IMG/VR virus record: IMGVR_UViG_3300024353_000002
Coordinates: 1 to 42,252 of that record
Length of the DNA: 42,252 nucleotides
From: a virus
Direction: 5' to 3' (one strand)
Every line of letters starts with the position of its first letter. Position 1 is the stretch's first letter. A program made the position numbers and the translations under genes. Shown here one piece after another: positions 22,725 to 28,711 of the stretch. The notes beneath the pieces were generated by a model. That model saw only the letters and a list, made by a program, of their open reading frames with translations. It was not told where the DNA came from and made no database searches.

Positions 22725-23045
22725 ATGCCTATCAGATGGAGTGCGGTAAAGGTTAGCGAGGCTATGGATATGGCAGAGGAGTTTGTCAATCAGGCAGCCG
22801 AGCCACTAGAGCAGGCAAGGCTTGTCTTGCGGGAAGCCCGCAAGATAGACAATCTACCGGGGTATGTTGACGACCGCCTTATCCGCATCCTTGGCGAGAT
22901 AGAGCGGGCAATCGGGGGAAGCCAGCTTGAGCCAGTGGGACGACTGAAAGCTGGAATAGAGGCAGTCCGAAAGTCTATCCCTAGCCAAACACTACAGAGG
23001 GAGCAGGCAAAACTCAAGAACGGTAGCACACTTAAACTGATGTAA
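22725..23045 (+). CDS. Helical early protein, unknown
   Basis: 106 residues, ATG 22725 with AGGAGGTGA. Almost wholly helical and amphipathic (AMDMAEEFVNQAAEPLEQARLVLREARKI; LIRILGEIERAIGG), likely a coiled-coil oligomer. First of three genes sharing a leader motif (see 22690-23698). No family recognised. Confidence 0.8.
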   Translation: MPIRWSAVKVSEAMDMAEEFVNQAAEPLEQARLVLREARKIDNLPGYVDDRLIRILGEIERAIGGSQLEPVGRLKAGIEAVRKSIPSQTLQREQAKLKNGSTLKLM

Positions 23046-23090
23046 AGTGTCGCAAAGTAGTGCAAAGTAGTGCAAAGTGTATCACTTTGA
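23043..23090 (+). repeat. Tandem repeats of about 10 bp between early genes
   Basis: GCAAAGTAGT-type units occur three times in tandem (CGCAAAGTAGTGCAAAG...), then an inverted CACTTTG. One helical turn per unit suggests side-by-side protein sites. Confidence 0.55.
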
Positions 23091-23134
23091 ACAGGTAGCT
23101 ATGCCCAAAAATAGCAAAGAAGGAGGTGAGACAG

Positions 23135-23617
23135 ATGACAACCCAGCTCGGACTTTTTGAGGAGGCTAAGGTTGAGGTGGGAGAGCCAGAGCCGATGACC
23201 CCAGTCAGAGTAGGCAGTAGGGTAGCCCAAATCCCGCTCCATAAGAGACGGAGGGAAGCCTGTAATAGGCTAATGGAAATCCTTGCCGAGCTTGAGGGGA
23301 AGGATGTCCATATTGGTTCGTATGATGCTGGGGGAAAACACTTCTGGCTTGACAACCTCAAGCTCCCCAGGCTCAAGCTGGACTGGTATCCCCCAGGCAG
23401 GCACACTAAAGACTATATCCCTAGCGTGGTAGTCCTCTGGGGAAGCAGGTCAGCACAGGTCAGGATATTCACCGACTACCTGGTGGCGGTCAGAGAGCAA
23501 GAATACCAGGGCTACTGGCTTTACCTTTTGGACTTCCGCAACGGCTTGTGGGAGCACCCGATAGATAATTACCGGTCCCACTATGCGTGTCTAACGATAA
23601 CCAAGTTTAAGGACTAA
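23135..23617 (+). CDS. Early protein with N-terminal clamp-binding motif
   Basis: 160 residues from ATG 23135 (AAGGAGG upstream fits better than for the GTG at 23126). Residues 4-8 are QLGLF, the pentapeptide by which bacterial proteins bind the DnaN clamp. The rest is a compact alpha/beta domain (VVVLWGSRSAQVRIFTDYLV; GYWLYLLDFRNGLWEHPI). Because the virus encodes its own clamp three genes upstream, I infer a clamp partner. Enzyme activity unknown. Confidence 0.8.
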   Translation: MTTQLGLFEEAKVEVGEPEPMTPVRVGSRVAQIPLHKRRREACNRLMEILAELEGKDVHIGSYDAGGKHFWLDNLKLPRLKLDWYPPGRHTKDYIPSVVVLWGSRSAQVRIFTDYLVAVREQEYQGYWLYLLDFRNGLWEHPIDNYRSHYACLTITKFKD

Positions 23618-23618
23618 A

Positions 23619-23662
23619 CTGTGACAAAACTGTAACAGAATTGTAACAGAATTGTTACAAAA
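23619..23662 (+). repeat. Tandem TGTAACAGAAT repeats with palindrome
   Basis: Related 11-bp units (CTGTGACAAAA, CTGTAACAGAA, TTGTAACAGAA) end in TTGTAACA-gaat-TGTTACAA, a perfect inverted pair, just upstream of the gene at 23699. Confidence 0.55.
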
Positions 23663-23698
23663 TTGAAGGGGTAACTACGCCCGAAAGGAGGTGCTATT

Positions 23699-23890
23699 GT
23701 GCCAGATTTAGAAGTAGAACTTAACCTAGCGGAAGCAAAAGCCTGGCGCGCCCTGGGTCAATACAAGTTTATGATGTTTGGCTACTGGGCCGCAATATGG
23801 GTACATCTAAACAAGATTGGGGGGTTTAACCAGCGAAATCCCTTCAGCCCACTGGTGGAATTAGCTCAGCAAGAGAAGAAAGGAGGTTGA
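23699..23890 (+). CDS. Small early protein, unknown
   Basis: 63 residues, GTG 23699 with AAAGGAGG. A helical N-terminus (ELNLAEAKAWRALGQYKF) continues into an aromatic stretch MMFGYWAAIWVHL that could touch a membrane. Followed within five bases by the next Cys-rich gene. No family recognised. Confidence 0.72.
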   Translation: MPDLEVELNLAEAKAWRALGQYKFMMFGYWAAIWVHLNKIGGFNQRNPFSPLVELAQQEKKGG

Positions 23891-23894
23891 TTAT

Positions 23895-24050
23895 ATGACT
23901 GAAGACAAGGGTGTGAGAGTAGCCAAGTGCCCGATTGGGCGGGAGTATTGTTATCCGTCTTGCTACTGGCGCAAAGGTAACCGATGTTGCTACAGAAGCA
24001 AGCGGGGCAGGCAGATACCCGAACTAAAAAAGAAAGGAGATGATAACTGA
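23895..24050 (+). CDS. Small Cys-rich protein
   Basis: 51 residues, ATG 23895 with AAAGGAGG in the end of the previous gene. CPIGREYCYPSCYWRKGNRCC places five cysteines in the middle, probably a metal site or disulfide knot, followed by a basic tail. Stop is next to the start of the following gene. Confidence 0.7.
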   Translation: MTEDKGVRVAKCPIGREYCYPSCYWRKGNRCCYRSKRGRQIPELKKKGDDN

Positions 24051-24052
24051 AT

Positions 24053-24550
24053 ATGACTCAATCAATTGAGAAAGGCATCTCCGAGATAGTGGGATGCCTT
24101 ACAGACCCCATCCTTGTCTTTCCCGGGGGCTGGGGCGACAGTCTTCCCGAATGGTTAAAGAATACTATTACCCTAGAGAGACTAGCGATGAATATGAGGG
24201 CACTCAAGGGGGAGGAGATGACAGGGACGGATGCTGAAGCCTGCGCCTATCTCTATACTGCTGCCTTAACTCAGCCTATGGACCACGACTGGGGGCAAAT
24301 CTACCTCTACATCGCCACCAAAGTCTATGAGAAGTGGCGCACCAAGGAGTCGGGGGTTACAATGCCGCCGGATATCGCCGTGGACAAGCTGGATGATGAG
24401 CAAATGCGGGATCTCAATCGGCTCAAAGAGTGGCTCTACCGCAAGAGAATCCAGGTAAGGCTCGAACGAGACCGAGCTGAGAGGCGGCAGAAGAAAGAAG
24501 AAGAGGCAGCCGCGAAAGAGGCGGCGCAGCCGGCACTGTTTACTTTTTAG
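24053..24550 (+). CDS. Early helical protein with possible C-terminal clamp-binding motif
   Basis: 165 residues, ATG 24053 with AAAGGAG. Helical, with residues 45-90 forming EEMTGTDAEACAYLYTAALTQPM and WGQIYLYIATKVYE, then a long charged coiled coil (residues 115-155). It ends QPALFTF; QxxLF is close to the clamp-binding consensus and sits at an exposed C-terminus. May be another partner of the virus clamp. Confidence 0.8.
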   Translation: MTQSIEKGISEIVGCLTDPILVFPGGWGDSLPEWLKNTITLERLAMNMRALKGEEMTGTDAEACAYLYTAALTQPMDHDWGQIYLYIATKVYEKWRTKESGVTMPPDIAVDKLDDEQMRDLNRLKEWLYRKRIQVRLERDRAERRQKKEEEAAAKEAAQPALFTF

Positions 24551-24590
24551 TATATTACTTGTAGTGATATACTAGAAGGGAAGGAGGTAA

Positions 24591-24779
24591 ATGCAGGAGC
24601 GATATCTTCGCCTAAAAACGGGGGATTTTGAGTTTACGGGTATATTCCTGGACAATAAAACCATCGTGTTGGGCTGGGTTGCCGAGACGGAGGTCCAGAA
24701 TATAATATTGATGCGTATTATCACAATCAAGTGGAGTTGGCCACTAGTTAAATGCGTTACCTGTTTCACCGATAGGTAA
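24591..24779 (+). CDS. Small early protein, unknown
   Basis: 62 residues, ATG 24591 with AAGGAGG. Beta pattern (YLRLKTGDFEFTGIFLDNKTIVLGWV) with a C-terminal CVTC. A TAGTATAT/ATATACTA hairpin precedes it. Followed by a strong terminator. Confidence 0.7.
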   Translation: MQERYLRLKTGDFEFTGIFLDNKTIVLGWVAETEVQNIILMRIITIKWSWPLVKCVTCFTDR

Positions 24780-24799
24780 ACAGAACTAGACTACCGTTT

Positions 24800-24831
24800 G
24801 GGGGGAGCGGATTTCCGCTCCCCCCTTTTTG
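24800..24831 (+). terminator. Intrinsic terminator
   Basis: GGGGGGAGCGG pairs with CCGCTCCCCCC, then TTTTTG. Ends the operon before the pilin unit. Confidence 0.85.
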
Positions 24832-24880
24832 TCCAAAAATTGACAATTACACCCCAAAAAGTAACATTACTTTTTACCTA

Positions 24881-24909
24881 TTGCATTCGTGTGGGAGGTG
24901 CGTTATACT
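24881..24909 (+). promoter_or_regulatory. Promoter of the pilin gene
   Basis: TTGCAT (24881-24886), 17-bp spacer and TATACT (24904-24909). Confidence 0.7.
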
Positions 24910-24916
24910 TTGGTAT

Positions 24917-24935
24917 ATTGTCTCGGCGAGACAAT
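24917..24935 (+). promoter_or_regulatory. 19-bp palindromic operator at the pilin transcription start
   Basis: ATTGTCTCG-G-CGAGACAAT, perfect, beginning about eight bases after the -10 box. A dimeric repressor there would block the start. Confidence 0.7.
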
Positions 24936-25077
24936 TACTACCTCAAGAGTAATAAAAATGAAGAAAGCCGAGGTACCGTTGCTAGTGGCTCTCGGCTGAA
25001 AGGGGGTAATGCTAAGAGTAACCGCATCACATTTTCAGTATACCACAGAAAAGTCTTAAAAGAAAGGAGGTAATACC
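24936..25077 (+). promoter_or_regulatory. Structured leader of the pilin mRNA
   Basis: About 140 bases. AGCCGAG pairs with CTCGGCT around a 16-20 base loop, followed by GAAAGGGGGTAATG and a small GGT/ACC hairpin; AAGAGTAA occurs twice. It may be regulatory, but I cannot match it to a riboswitch class. Confidence 0.4.
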
Positions 25078-25533
25078 GTGACGAGGTTTCTAAAATCGTT
25101 CCGCCATGGTGAAAAGGGATTCACGCTAATTGAACTCCTAATCGTGATTCTCATCCTCGGTGTCCTGGCGGCAGTAGTAGTGCCCAATGCTGCTAGGTTC
25201 CTGCAGTCGGGACAAAAAGGAGCCGCCGAATCAGAGCTGGGTAGCGTTCAGGTAGCAGTGTATGCCGGTATGGCTGACGCCGGCGTAGGGACTATCGACG
25301 GAAGTGATGCTGTTTCTAGTGCCGCTGGCGGTGGCGTGATTAACGCCGACCCAGCGATTGATATAGGTGAGTACCTCCAGGGTAGCATTGCCCGACTCAA
25401 GGGAAGCTGGACAGTTGACGAAACTGGCTTAGTTACCGACGGTACGTTCCCAGACAGTAGCACGACCGAGACCTATTGGGCGTATACAACACCTGAAGAC
25501 ATACCCACGTGGACTCATTACCCGACGGCGTAA
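25078..25533 (+). CDS. Type IV prepilin-like protein
   Basis: 151 residues, GTG 25078 with AAAGGAGG. EKG-FTLIELLIVILILGVLAA is a complete prepilin signal: Gly before the cleavage site, Phe after it, Glu at +5, then the hydrophobic helix. The rest is a small pilin-type head ending TTPEDIPTWTHYP. The host PilD peptidase and assembly ATPase would be needed, as none is encoded here. The gene is a single unit with its own promoter, operator and terminator, suiting a prophage-expressed surface-changing gene, for example to hide the pilus receptor. Confidence 0.9.
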   Translation: MTRFLKSFRHGEKGFTLIELLIVILILGVLAAVVVPNAARFLQSGQKGAAESELGSVQVAVYAGMADAGVGTIDGSDAVSSAAGGGVINADPAIDIGEYLQGSIARLKGSWTVDETGLVTDGTFPDSSTTETYWAYTTPEDIPTWTHYPTA

Positions 25534-25541
25534 GAAGACTT

Positions 25542-25626
25542 ATGGCGGGCTCTGCCAGGGGAAACAAGGGTTCTAGGAGTTAGCAGCTCCCTAGAAGGGT
25601 GAAGCACCCCTCCCGTGTGCCGCCAT
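25542..25626 (+). ncRNA. Structured RNA candidate downstream of the pilin gene
   Basis: ATGGCGG (25542-25548) pairs with CCGCCAT (25620-25626), enclosing TTCTAGGAG/CTCCCTAGAA and GGGTG/CACCC stem-loops. It resembles a closed multi-branch fold. Bases 25627-25736 continue without a gene. Class unknown. Confidence 0.4.
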
Positions 25627-25736
25627 TGGCGTAATCGGGCAAGTGGCATCCCGCCGCCAGTTAGGGAATACTAAACCATTAACCAACCCTGAAAATGCTT
25701 GGATTTTGATTCTGGTGCGTCTGCTGTGGCAAAACA

Positions 25737-25777
25737 GGGACTCTGAGCGATGTCAGCTTAGAGTCCCCCCTTTTTTA
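25737..25777 (+). terminator. Intrinsic terminator of the pilin unit
   Basis: GGGACTCTGAGC pairs with GCTTAGAGTCCC (one G-U), then CCCTTTTTT. Confidence 0.85.
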
Positions 25778-25803
25778 TCCCTAAAATTGACCAAAGGGGG
25801 GGC

Positions 25804-25833
25804 TTGACAAGCTACCCCGAAGTGTAATAGACT
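25804..25833 (+). promoter_or_regulatory. Promoter of the excisionase-like gene
   Basis: TTGACA (25804-25809) with TAGACT 18 bp downstream (or TAATAG at 15 bp). The start codon at 25841 lies about where transcription would begin, suggesting a leaderless mRNA. Confidence 0.55.
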
Positions 25834-25840
25834 ATTACGT

Positions 25841-26056
25841 ATGAAAAGAACAACTGGAACTGACAGTAACTTTGTCAATCTCTCAGAAGCTAGTCGGCGA
25901 CTGGAGATTAGCTATGTAACCCTCTGGCGATGGATAAAGCAGGGGAAGGTTACCCCAGTAAGACTTTTAGGGCTACCTTTCCTAACGCTTGATCAAGTGG
26001 AGTCTCTGAAGAAGGAGAAAAACAAGCAAGCCACCGGGGTTGAGCCGGTGACTTGA
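25841..26056 (+). CDS. MerR/excisionase-type helix-turn-helix protein
   Basis: 71 residues, ATG 25841 with no ribosome-binding site. LSEASRRLEISYVTLWRWIKQGKVTPVRLLGLPFLTLDQVESL is the short winged HTH of excisionase/MerR-like proteins: helix-turn-helix followed by a strand pair that sets the wing. Such proteins act as recombination directionality factors or repressors. It is the nearest such gene upstream of the canonical integrase. Confidence 0.85.
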   Translation: MKRTTGTDSNFVNLSEASRRLEISYVTLWRWIKQGKVTPVRLLGLPFLTLDQVESLKKEKNKQATGVEPVT

Positions 26057-26140
26057 ACAAGGAGACAATGAGGCCGTGCAACCTCAAACCTTATATTATT
26101 CTAGCACGATGAAATAAAAGAGTAAAGGAAAATTCTAAAT

Positions 26141-26395
26141 ATGAACACTGACGAAGACGAAGACAAGAAACGCCATGAGGCAGAAGAGCTACTTAAACCA
26201 AAGCTAACCGATGAGTTTCTAGACACATTGGTTCAAGCAGCTAACACCTGCAACTGGAGTGTTGATTTTATAGAAGCCGCGTATTTCGTTGATTGGTGTT
26301 TCAATGTCGCCGGCAAGCCAATACCCCCTCTCGATGTCTATAACGATGAGGAAAATAATAGTCGGAGGGAGGCTGCCAGAATAAACAGTAAGTGA
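26141..26395 (+). CDS. Small acidic protein, unknown
   Basis: 84 residues, ATG 26141 with AAAGGAAA. Acidic N-terminus (NTDEDEDKKRHEAEE), then helices LTDEFLDTLVQAANTCNW and VDFIEAAYFVDWCFNVAG. Ends in overlap with the next small frame. No family recognised. Confidence 0.75.
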   Translation: MNTDEDEDKKRHEAEELLKPKLTDEFLDTLVQAANTCNWSVDFIEAAYFVDWCFNVAGKPIPPLDVYNDEENNSRREAARINSK

Positions 26396-26446
26396 ATAGG
26401 GAAAATTCTAAGAGCAAAACTCACAGAAGGAAAGCCAGAGGAAAAG

Positions 26447-26617
26447 TTGAGAGGATTAAATATCATACGACACCCCGATACAAGACTTTGGAGATGGGCC
26501 ATTATCAGAGCGTGGAGCTGGTTAGTTAACCATAAGCTAATGCCCCGGTGGTTACATTCCTTGGTGATGCGCTTTCTGTATAGGAATGTGGTGAGAGTGG
26601 ATGAAGACAAAGTTTAA
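26447..26617 (+). CDS. Small basic protein (tentative)
   Basis: 56 residues if it starts at TTG 26447, which has AGAGG upstream; the frame is open further back to 26397 without a normal start. RHPDTRLWRWAIIRAWSWLVNHKLMPRWLHSLVMRF reads as an amphipathic basic helix protein. A second frame from GTG 26392 (45 residues, basic) overlaps it, and I cannot decide which is translated. Confidence 0.4.
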   Translation: MRGLNIIRHPDTRLWRWAIIRAWSWLVNHKLMPRWLHSLVMRFLYRNVVRVDEDKV

Positions 26618-26741
26618 GTTTAAGAAGCCTGTAGAAATAAAGGCTGGAGAGGGAGTCAGGCTAACAATACAGGCAGAATTAGACCCCAATAGCTTGATTC
26701 CCAGGAAAATCAAGAAGGTGCGAATAGGGAAACAAAAGTGA
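26601..26741 (+). CDS. Small lysine-rich protein (tentative)
   Basis: 46 residues, ATG 26601. KTKFKFKKPVEIKAGEGVRLTIQAEL then IPRKIKKVRIGKQK: a basic beta-rich peptide. Its TGA overlaps the GTG at 26738 that opens the methyltransferase frame. Confidence 0.5.
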   Translation: MKTKFKFKKPVEIKAGEGVRLTIQAELDPNSLIPRKIKKVRIGKQK

Positions 26742-26764
26742 GAACCAGACTTTTAGCTAGGCAG

Positions 26765-26846
26765 TGGGGAAGGGGGGATTTGAACCCCCACGCCTTTCGG
26801 CACCAGAGCCTAAATCTGGCCCGTCTGCCAATTCCGGCACTTCCCC
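26765..26846 (-). tRNA. tRNA-Leu(UAG)
   Basis: Minus strand, 82 bases: acceptor GGGGAAG/CTTCCCC, D stem CCG/CGG, anticodon stem CCAGA/TCTGG with loop TTTAGGC (anticodon TAG), a class II variable arm GCC-GAAA-GGC, and T stem GGGGG/CCCCC with TTCAAAT. Discriminator A; CCA is not encoded. All stems pair, so it looks functional. It reads CUA codons. It lies antisense to the 5' end of the methyltransferase frame. Confidence 0.93.
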
Positions 26847-26879
26847 GAATACAACATGATCCTAAGTCATGCTGTATTC
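26847..26879. repeat. 13-bp inverted repeat touching the tRNA 5' end
   Basis: GAATACAACATGA (26847-26859) and TCATGCTGTATTC (26867-26879), one mismatch, seven-base spacer. It begins at the base next to the tRNA. Could be a recombinase core site, an operator, or a 5' processing hairpin. Confidence 0.6.
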
Positions 26880-27628
26880 ATCATAAACCAAAACTATTAG
26901 ACCTCTTTTGCTGCGCCGGTGGTGCTTCTGTAGGCCTAGCAAGGGCTGGTTTTGAAGTAACCGGTGTCGATATAAAACCTCAGCCAAATTATCCCTTCAA
27001 GTTCATCCTTGCTGATGCTCTAACCTGTCCACTTGATGGCTATGATGCTTATTGGGCAAGTCCAATTTGCAAGGGCTTCACTAAGGCCAAGTCTATTTGG
27101 AAGCGAGAATATCCTGACCAAATTACACCTATCCGACAGCGATTATTGGCTACAGGCAAGCCCTTTATTATAGAGAATGTCCCAGGAGCACCGTTAATTA
27201 ACCCCCTCACACTTTGCGGAACTATGTTCGGCCTGAAAGTGAAACGGCACAGGCTTTTTGAGCTTCATGGTTTTGAAGTCTGGTTTTTGCCTGCTACTTG
27301 TGCCTGTAAAGGCAAAGTCGGCTATACGGCTGCCAGTGATGGCTTTTCCAGCTTTGCCAACAAAGCCAAACTCATATCAGTTGCAGGGCATAACTTTTGT
27401 GTGAAAGATGCCAAACAAGCTATGCAGATTGATTGGATGCCTCAATCCGAGCTTTCACAGGCAATCCCACCGATTTATGCGGAGTTCCTGGGTAAACAGC
27501 TCATAAACGCACTAGCAATAGACCCCCCACTTAAGTACCAACTGAGCCAGCTTTGCTCAGTTGGTTTTTTATTTGCATCGCCCACGATGGCAGGGTATAG
27601 AACAGTGGATGAGGAGGTGTCATCGTGA
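26876..27628 (+). CDS. C5 cytosine DNA methyltransferase (phage Dcm type)
   Basis: About 250 residues. Motif I LLDLFCCAGGASVGLARAGF binds S-adenosylmethionine; YWASPICKGF holds the catalytic cysteine (motif IV, here SPIC for PPC); IIENVPGA is motif VI (ENV); VKRHRLFE is motif VIII. The start is unclear: the frame opens at GTG 26738, but that part is complementary to the tRNA. I begin it at ATT 26876 for lack of an ATG/GTG/TTG. The end is odd too: a perfect terminator lies inside the last 30 codons, and the frame then overlaps the integrase start. Probably protects virus DNA from host restriction. Confidence 0.85.
   Translation: MHHKPKLLDLFCCAGGASVGLARAGFEVTGVDIKPQPNYPFKFILADALTCPLDGYDAYWASPICKGFTKAKSIWKREYPDQITPIRQRLLATGKPFIIENVPGAPLINPLTLCGTMFGLKVKRHRLFELHGFEVWFLPATCACKGKVGYTAASDGFSSFANKAKLISVAGHNFCVKDAKQAMQIDWMPQSELSQAIPPIYAEFLGKQLINALAIDPPLKYQLSQLCSVGFLFASPTMAGYRTVDEEVSS
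27538..27570 (+). terminator. Intrinsic terminator inside the methyltransferase 3' end
   Basis: CCAACTGAGC pairs perfectly with GCTCAGTTGG, seven-base loop, then TTTTTT. Confidence 0.85.
27573..27601 (+). promoter_or_regulatory. Integrase promoter
   Basis: TTGCAT (27573-27578), 17-bp spacer and TATAGA (27596-27601), directly after the terminator, so the integrase is transcribed separately. Confidence 0.65.
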
Positions 27629-28530
27629 GGACAGAGCAAGCTACCAATAATTTTCTCGACTCCCGCACCGCGGCTAACCTGAGCCCGGTAACTATCACTT
27701 GGTATAGAGACAAACTACGGCGATTTGCCCAAGCTTGTCCCGAGCTCCCGGAAGAACCGAGCCCTGTTGAAGCATTCCTATCCAAGGTGCAGGGCTCCCC
27801 CGAAAATAGGCATGCCTATTTCAGAGCTCTAAGAGCCTTCTATAGATTCATTAACGCCCGATACGGAACTGCCAACCCCATGGAAAAGGTTACCCCTCCA
27901 CGCTGCCCCAAGAAAGTCATGGCTACCCTCGAGCCCGAGGAGTCGATGAAGTTGCTTAACTCAGCATCAGACTTGCGAGCCAGGACAATATTGACCCTTT
28001 TTGTCGACAGCGGTATGCGGTCAGGCGAAGTAGCCAGTCTCCGCAAGCAAGACATCAAGACCGAGACAGTGACGGTTCGCGGCAAATGTGGCCAGCGTGA
28101 AGTGCCCATCAGTGACGAGACAAGGAGATTGCTCCTCACCCTCATAGCTCAAGATGGGAACGACGAGTATGTTTTCCTTGGCCACAAAGGGCATTTAACC
28201 AGGCACGGTATCTACCACATTGTCCGTGCTCACATGGAAAAGACCGGCATCCCTGGACCAAAGCTTGGTGGTCACCGTATCAGGCATGCCTTTGGCAAGG
28301 GCTACTTAGTAAACGGCGGTGACCTTCGCTCCCTGCAAAAGCTTATGGGTCACGCCAACATATCCACCACCGAGAAATACGCTGCGCTAAATCTAACAGA
28401 TGTTATCACCAAGCATCAACGCTTTACCCCTCTCCGAGCTGCCCATGCCGCAGCTCAGGAGAGCTTTTTTGATACACACCTAGCCATAAAAGAGGCTGAA
28501 GCCATATTAAAGGAGAAAAGGTGTCTATAG
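27625..28530 (+). CDS. int: Tyrosine recombinase/integrase (XerC/D type)
   Basis: 301 residues, GTG 27625 with GAGGAGG. The N-terminal SAM-like domain covers residues 1-95. The catalytic residues are complete: R132 (SGMRSGEVASL), H217 and R220 (GGHRIRHAF), H243 (LMGHANISTTEKY) and nucleophile Y252. Likely integrates the circle into the host chromosome; the tRNA-Leu and inverted repeat 750 bases upstream are candidate attachment sequences. With its own promoter after a terminator it can be expressed independently of the lytic genes. Confidence 0.93.
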   Translation: MRTEQATNNFLDSRTAANLSPVTITWYRDKLRRFAQACPELPEEPSPVEAFLSKVQGSPENRHAYFRALRAFYRFINARYGTANPMEKVTPPRCPKKVMATLEPEESMKLLNSASDLRARTILTLFVDSGMRSGEVASLRKQDIKTETVTVRGKCGQREVPISDETRRLLLTLIAQDGNDEYVFLGHKGHLTRHGIYHIVRAHMEKTGIPGPKLGGHRIRHAFGKGYLVNGGDLRSLQKLMGHANISTTEKYAALNLTDVITKHQRFTPLRAAHAAAQESFFDTHLAIKEAEAILKEKRCL

Positions 28531-28691
28531 TAAGCAAGCCTGAGCCGAGGAATGAGAAGGGATACTGGTATACAGTATCGGGGTTGGTAGGCTCAGGCTC
28601 AACGAAGCCCTGTGGGGTAGGTGCTAGGCAGCACTGGCAACTTACAAGCCTGCTCCACAGGGCTACAGTAAAAGAGGCAAACGGCAGTTAG
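28521..28691 (+). CDS. Small protein overlapping the integrase end (tentative)
   Basis: 56 residues, GTG 28521 with AAGGAG. Contains GYWYTVSGLVGSGSTKPCG. The same DNA holds two long-range inverted repeats (AGCCTGAGCC/GGCTCAGGCT and AGCCCTGTGG/CCACAGGGCT), so the stretch may instead serve as structured RNA or recombinase arm sites. Confidence 0.45.
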   Translation: MSIVSKPEPRNEKGYWYTVSGLVGSGSTKPCGVGARQHWQLTSLLHRATVKEANGS

Positions 28692-28711
28692 ACCAATAGT
28701 AGAGTAATACT

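Noticed and set aside
24936-25077. c-di-GMP (GEMM) or other known riboswitch before the pilin
   Set aside because: The GEMM core sequences are not present; structure noted only as an unassigned leader.
25078-25777. Diversity-generating retroelement linked to the pilin or fibre genes
   Set aside because: No reverse transcriptase and no template/variable repeat pair seen in the element.
26338-26610. 90-residue minus-strand ORF
   Set aside because: Opposite to a run of small early genes, no ribosome-binding site, start inside another gene.
26738-26875. N-terminal 46 residues of the methyltransferase frame
   Set aside because: They are the complement of the tRNA-Leu gene; a protein reading (GDLNPHAFRHQSLN) is the usual artefact of antisense tRNA, though the true start remains unsettled.
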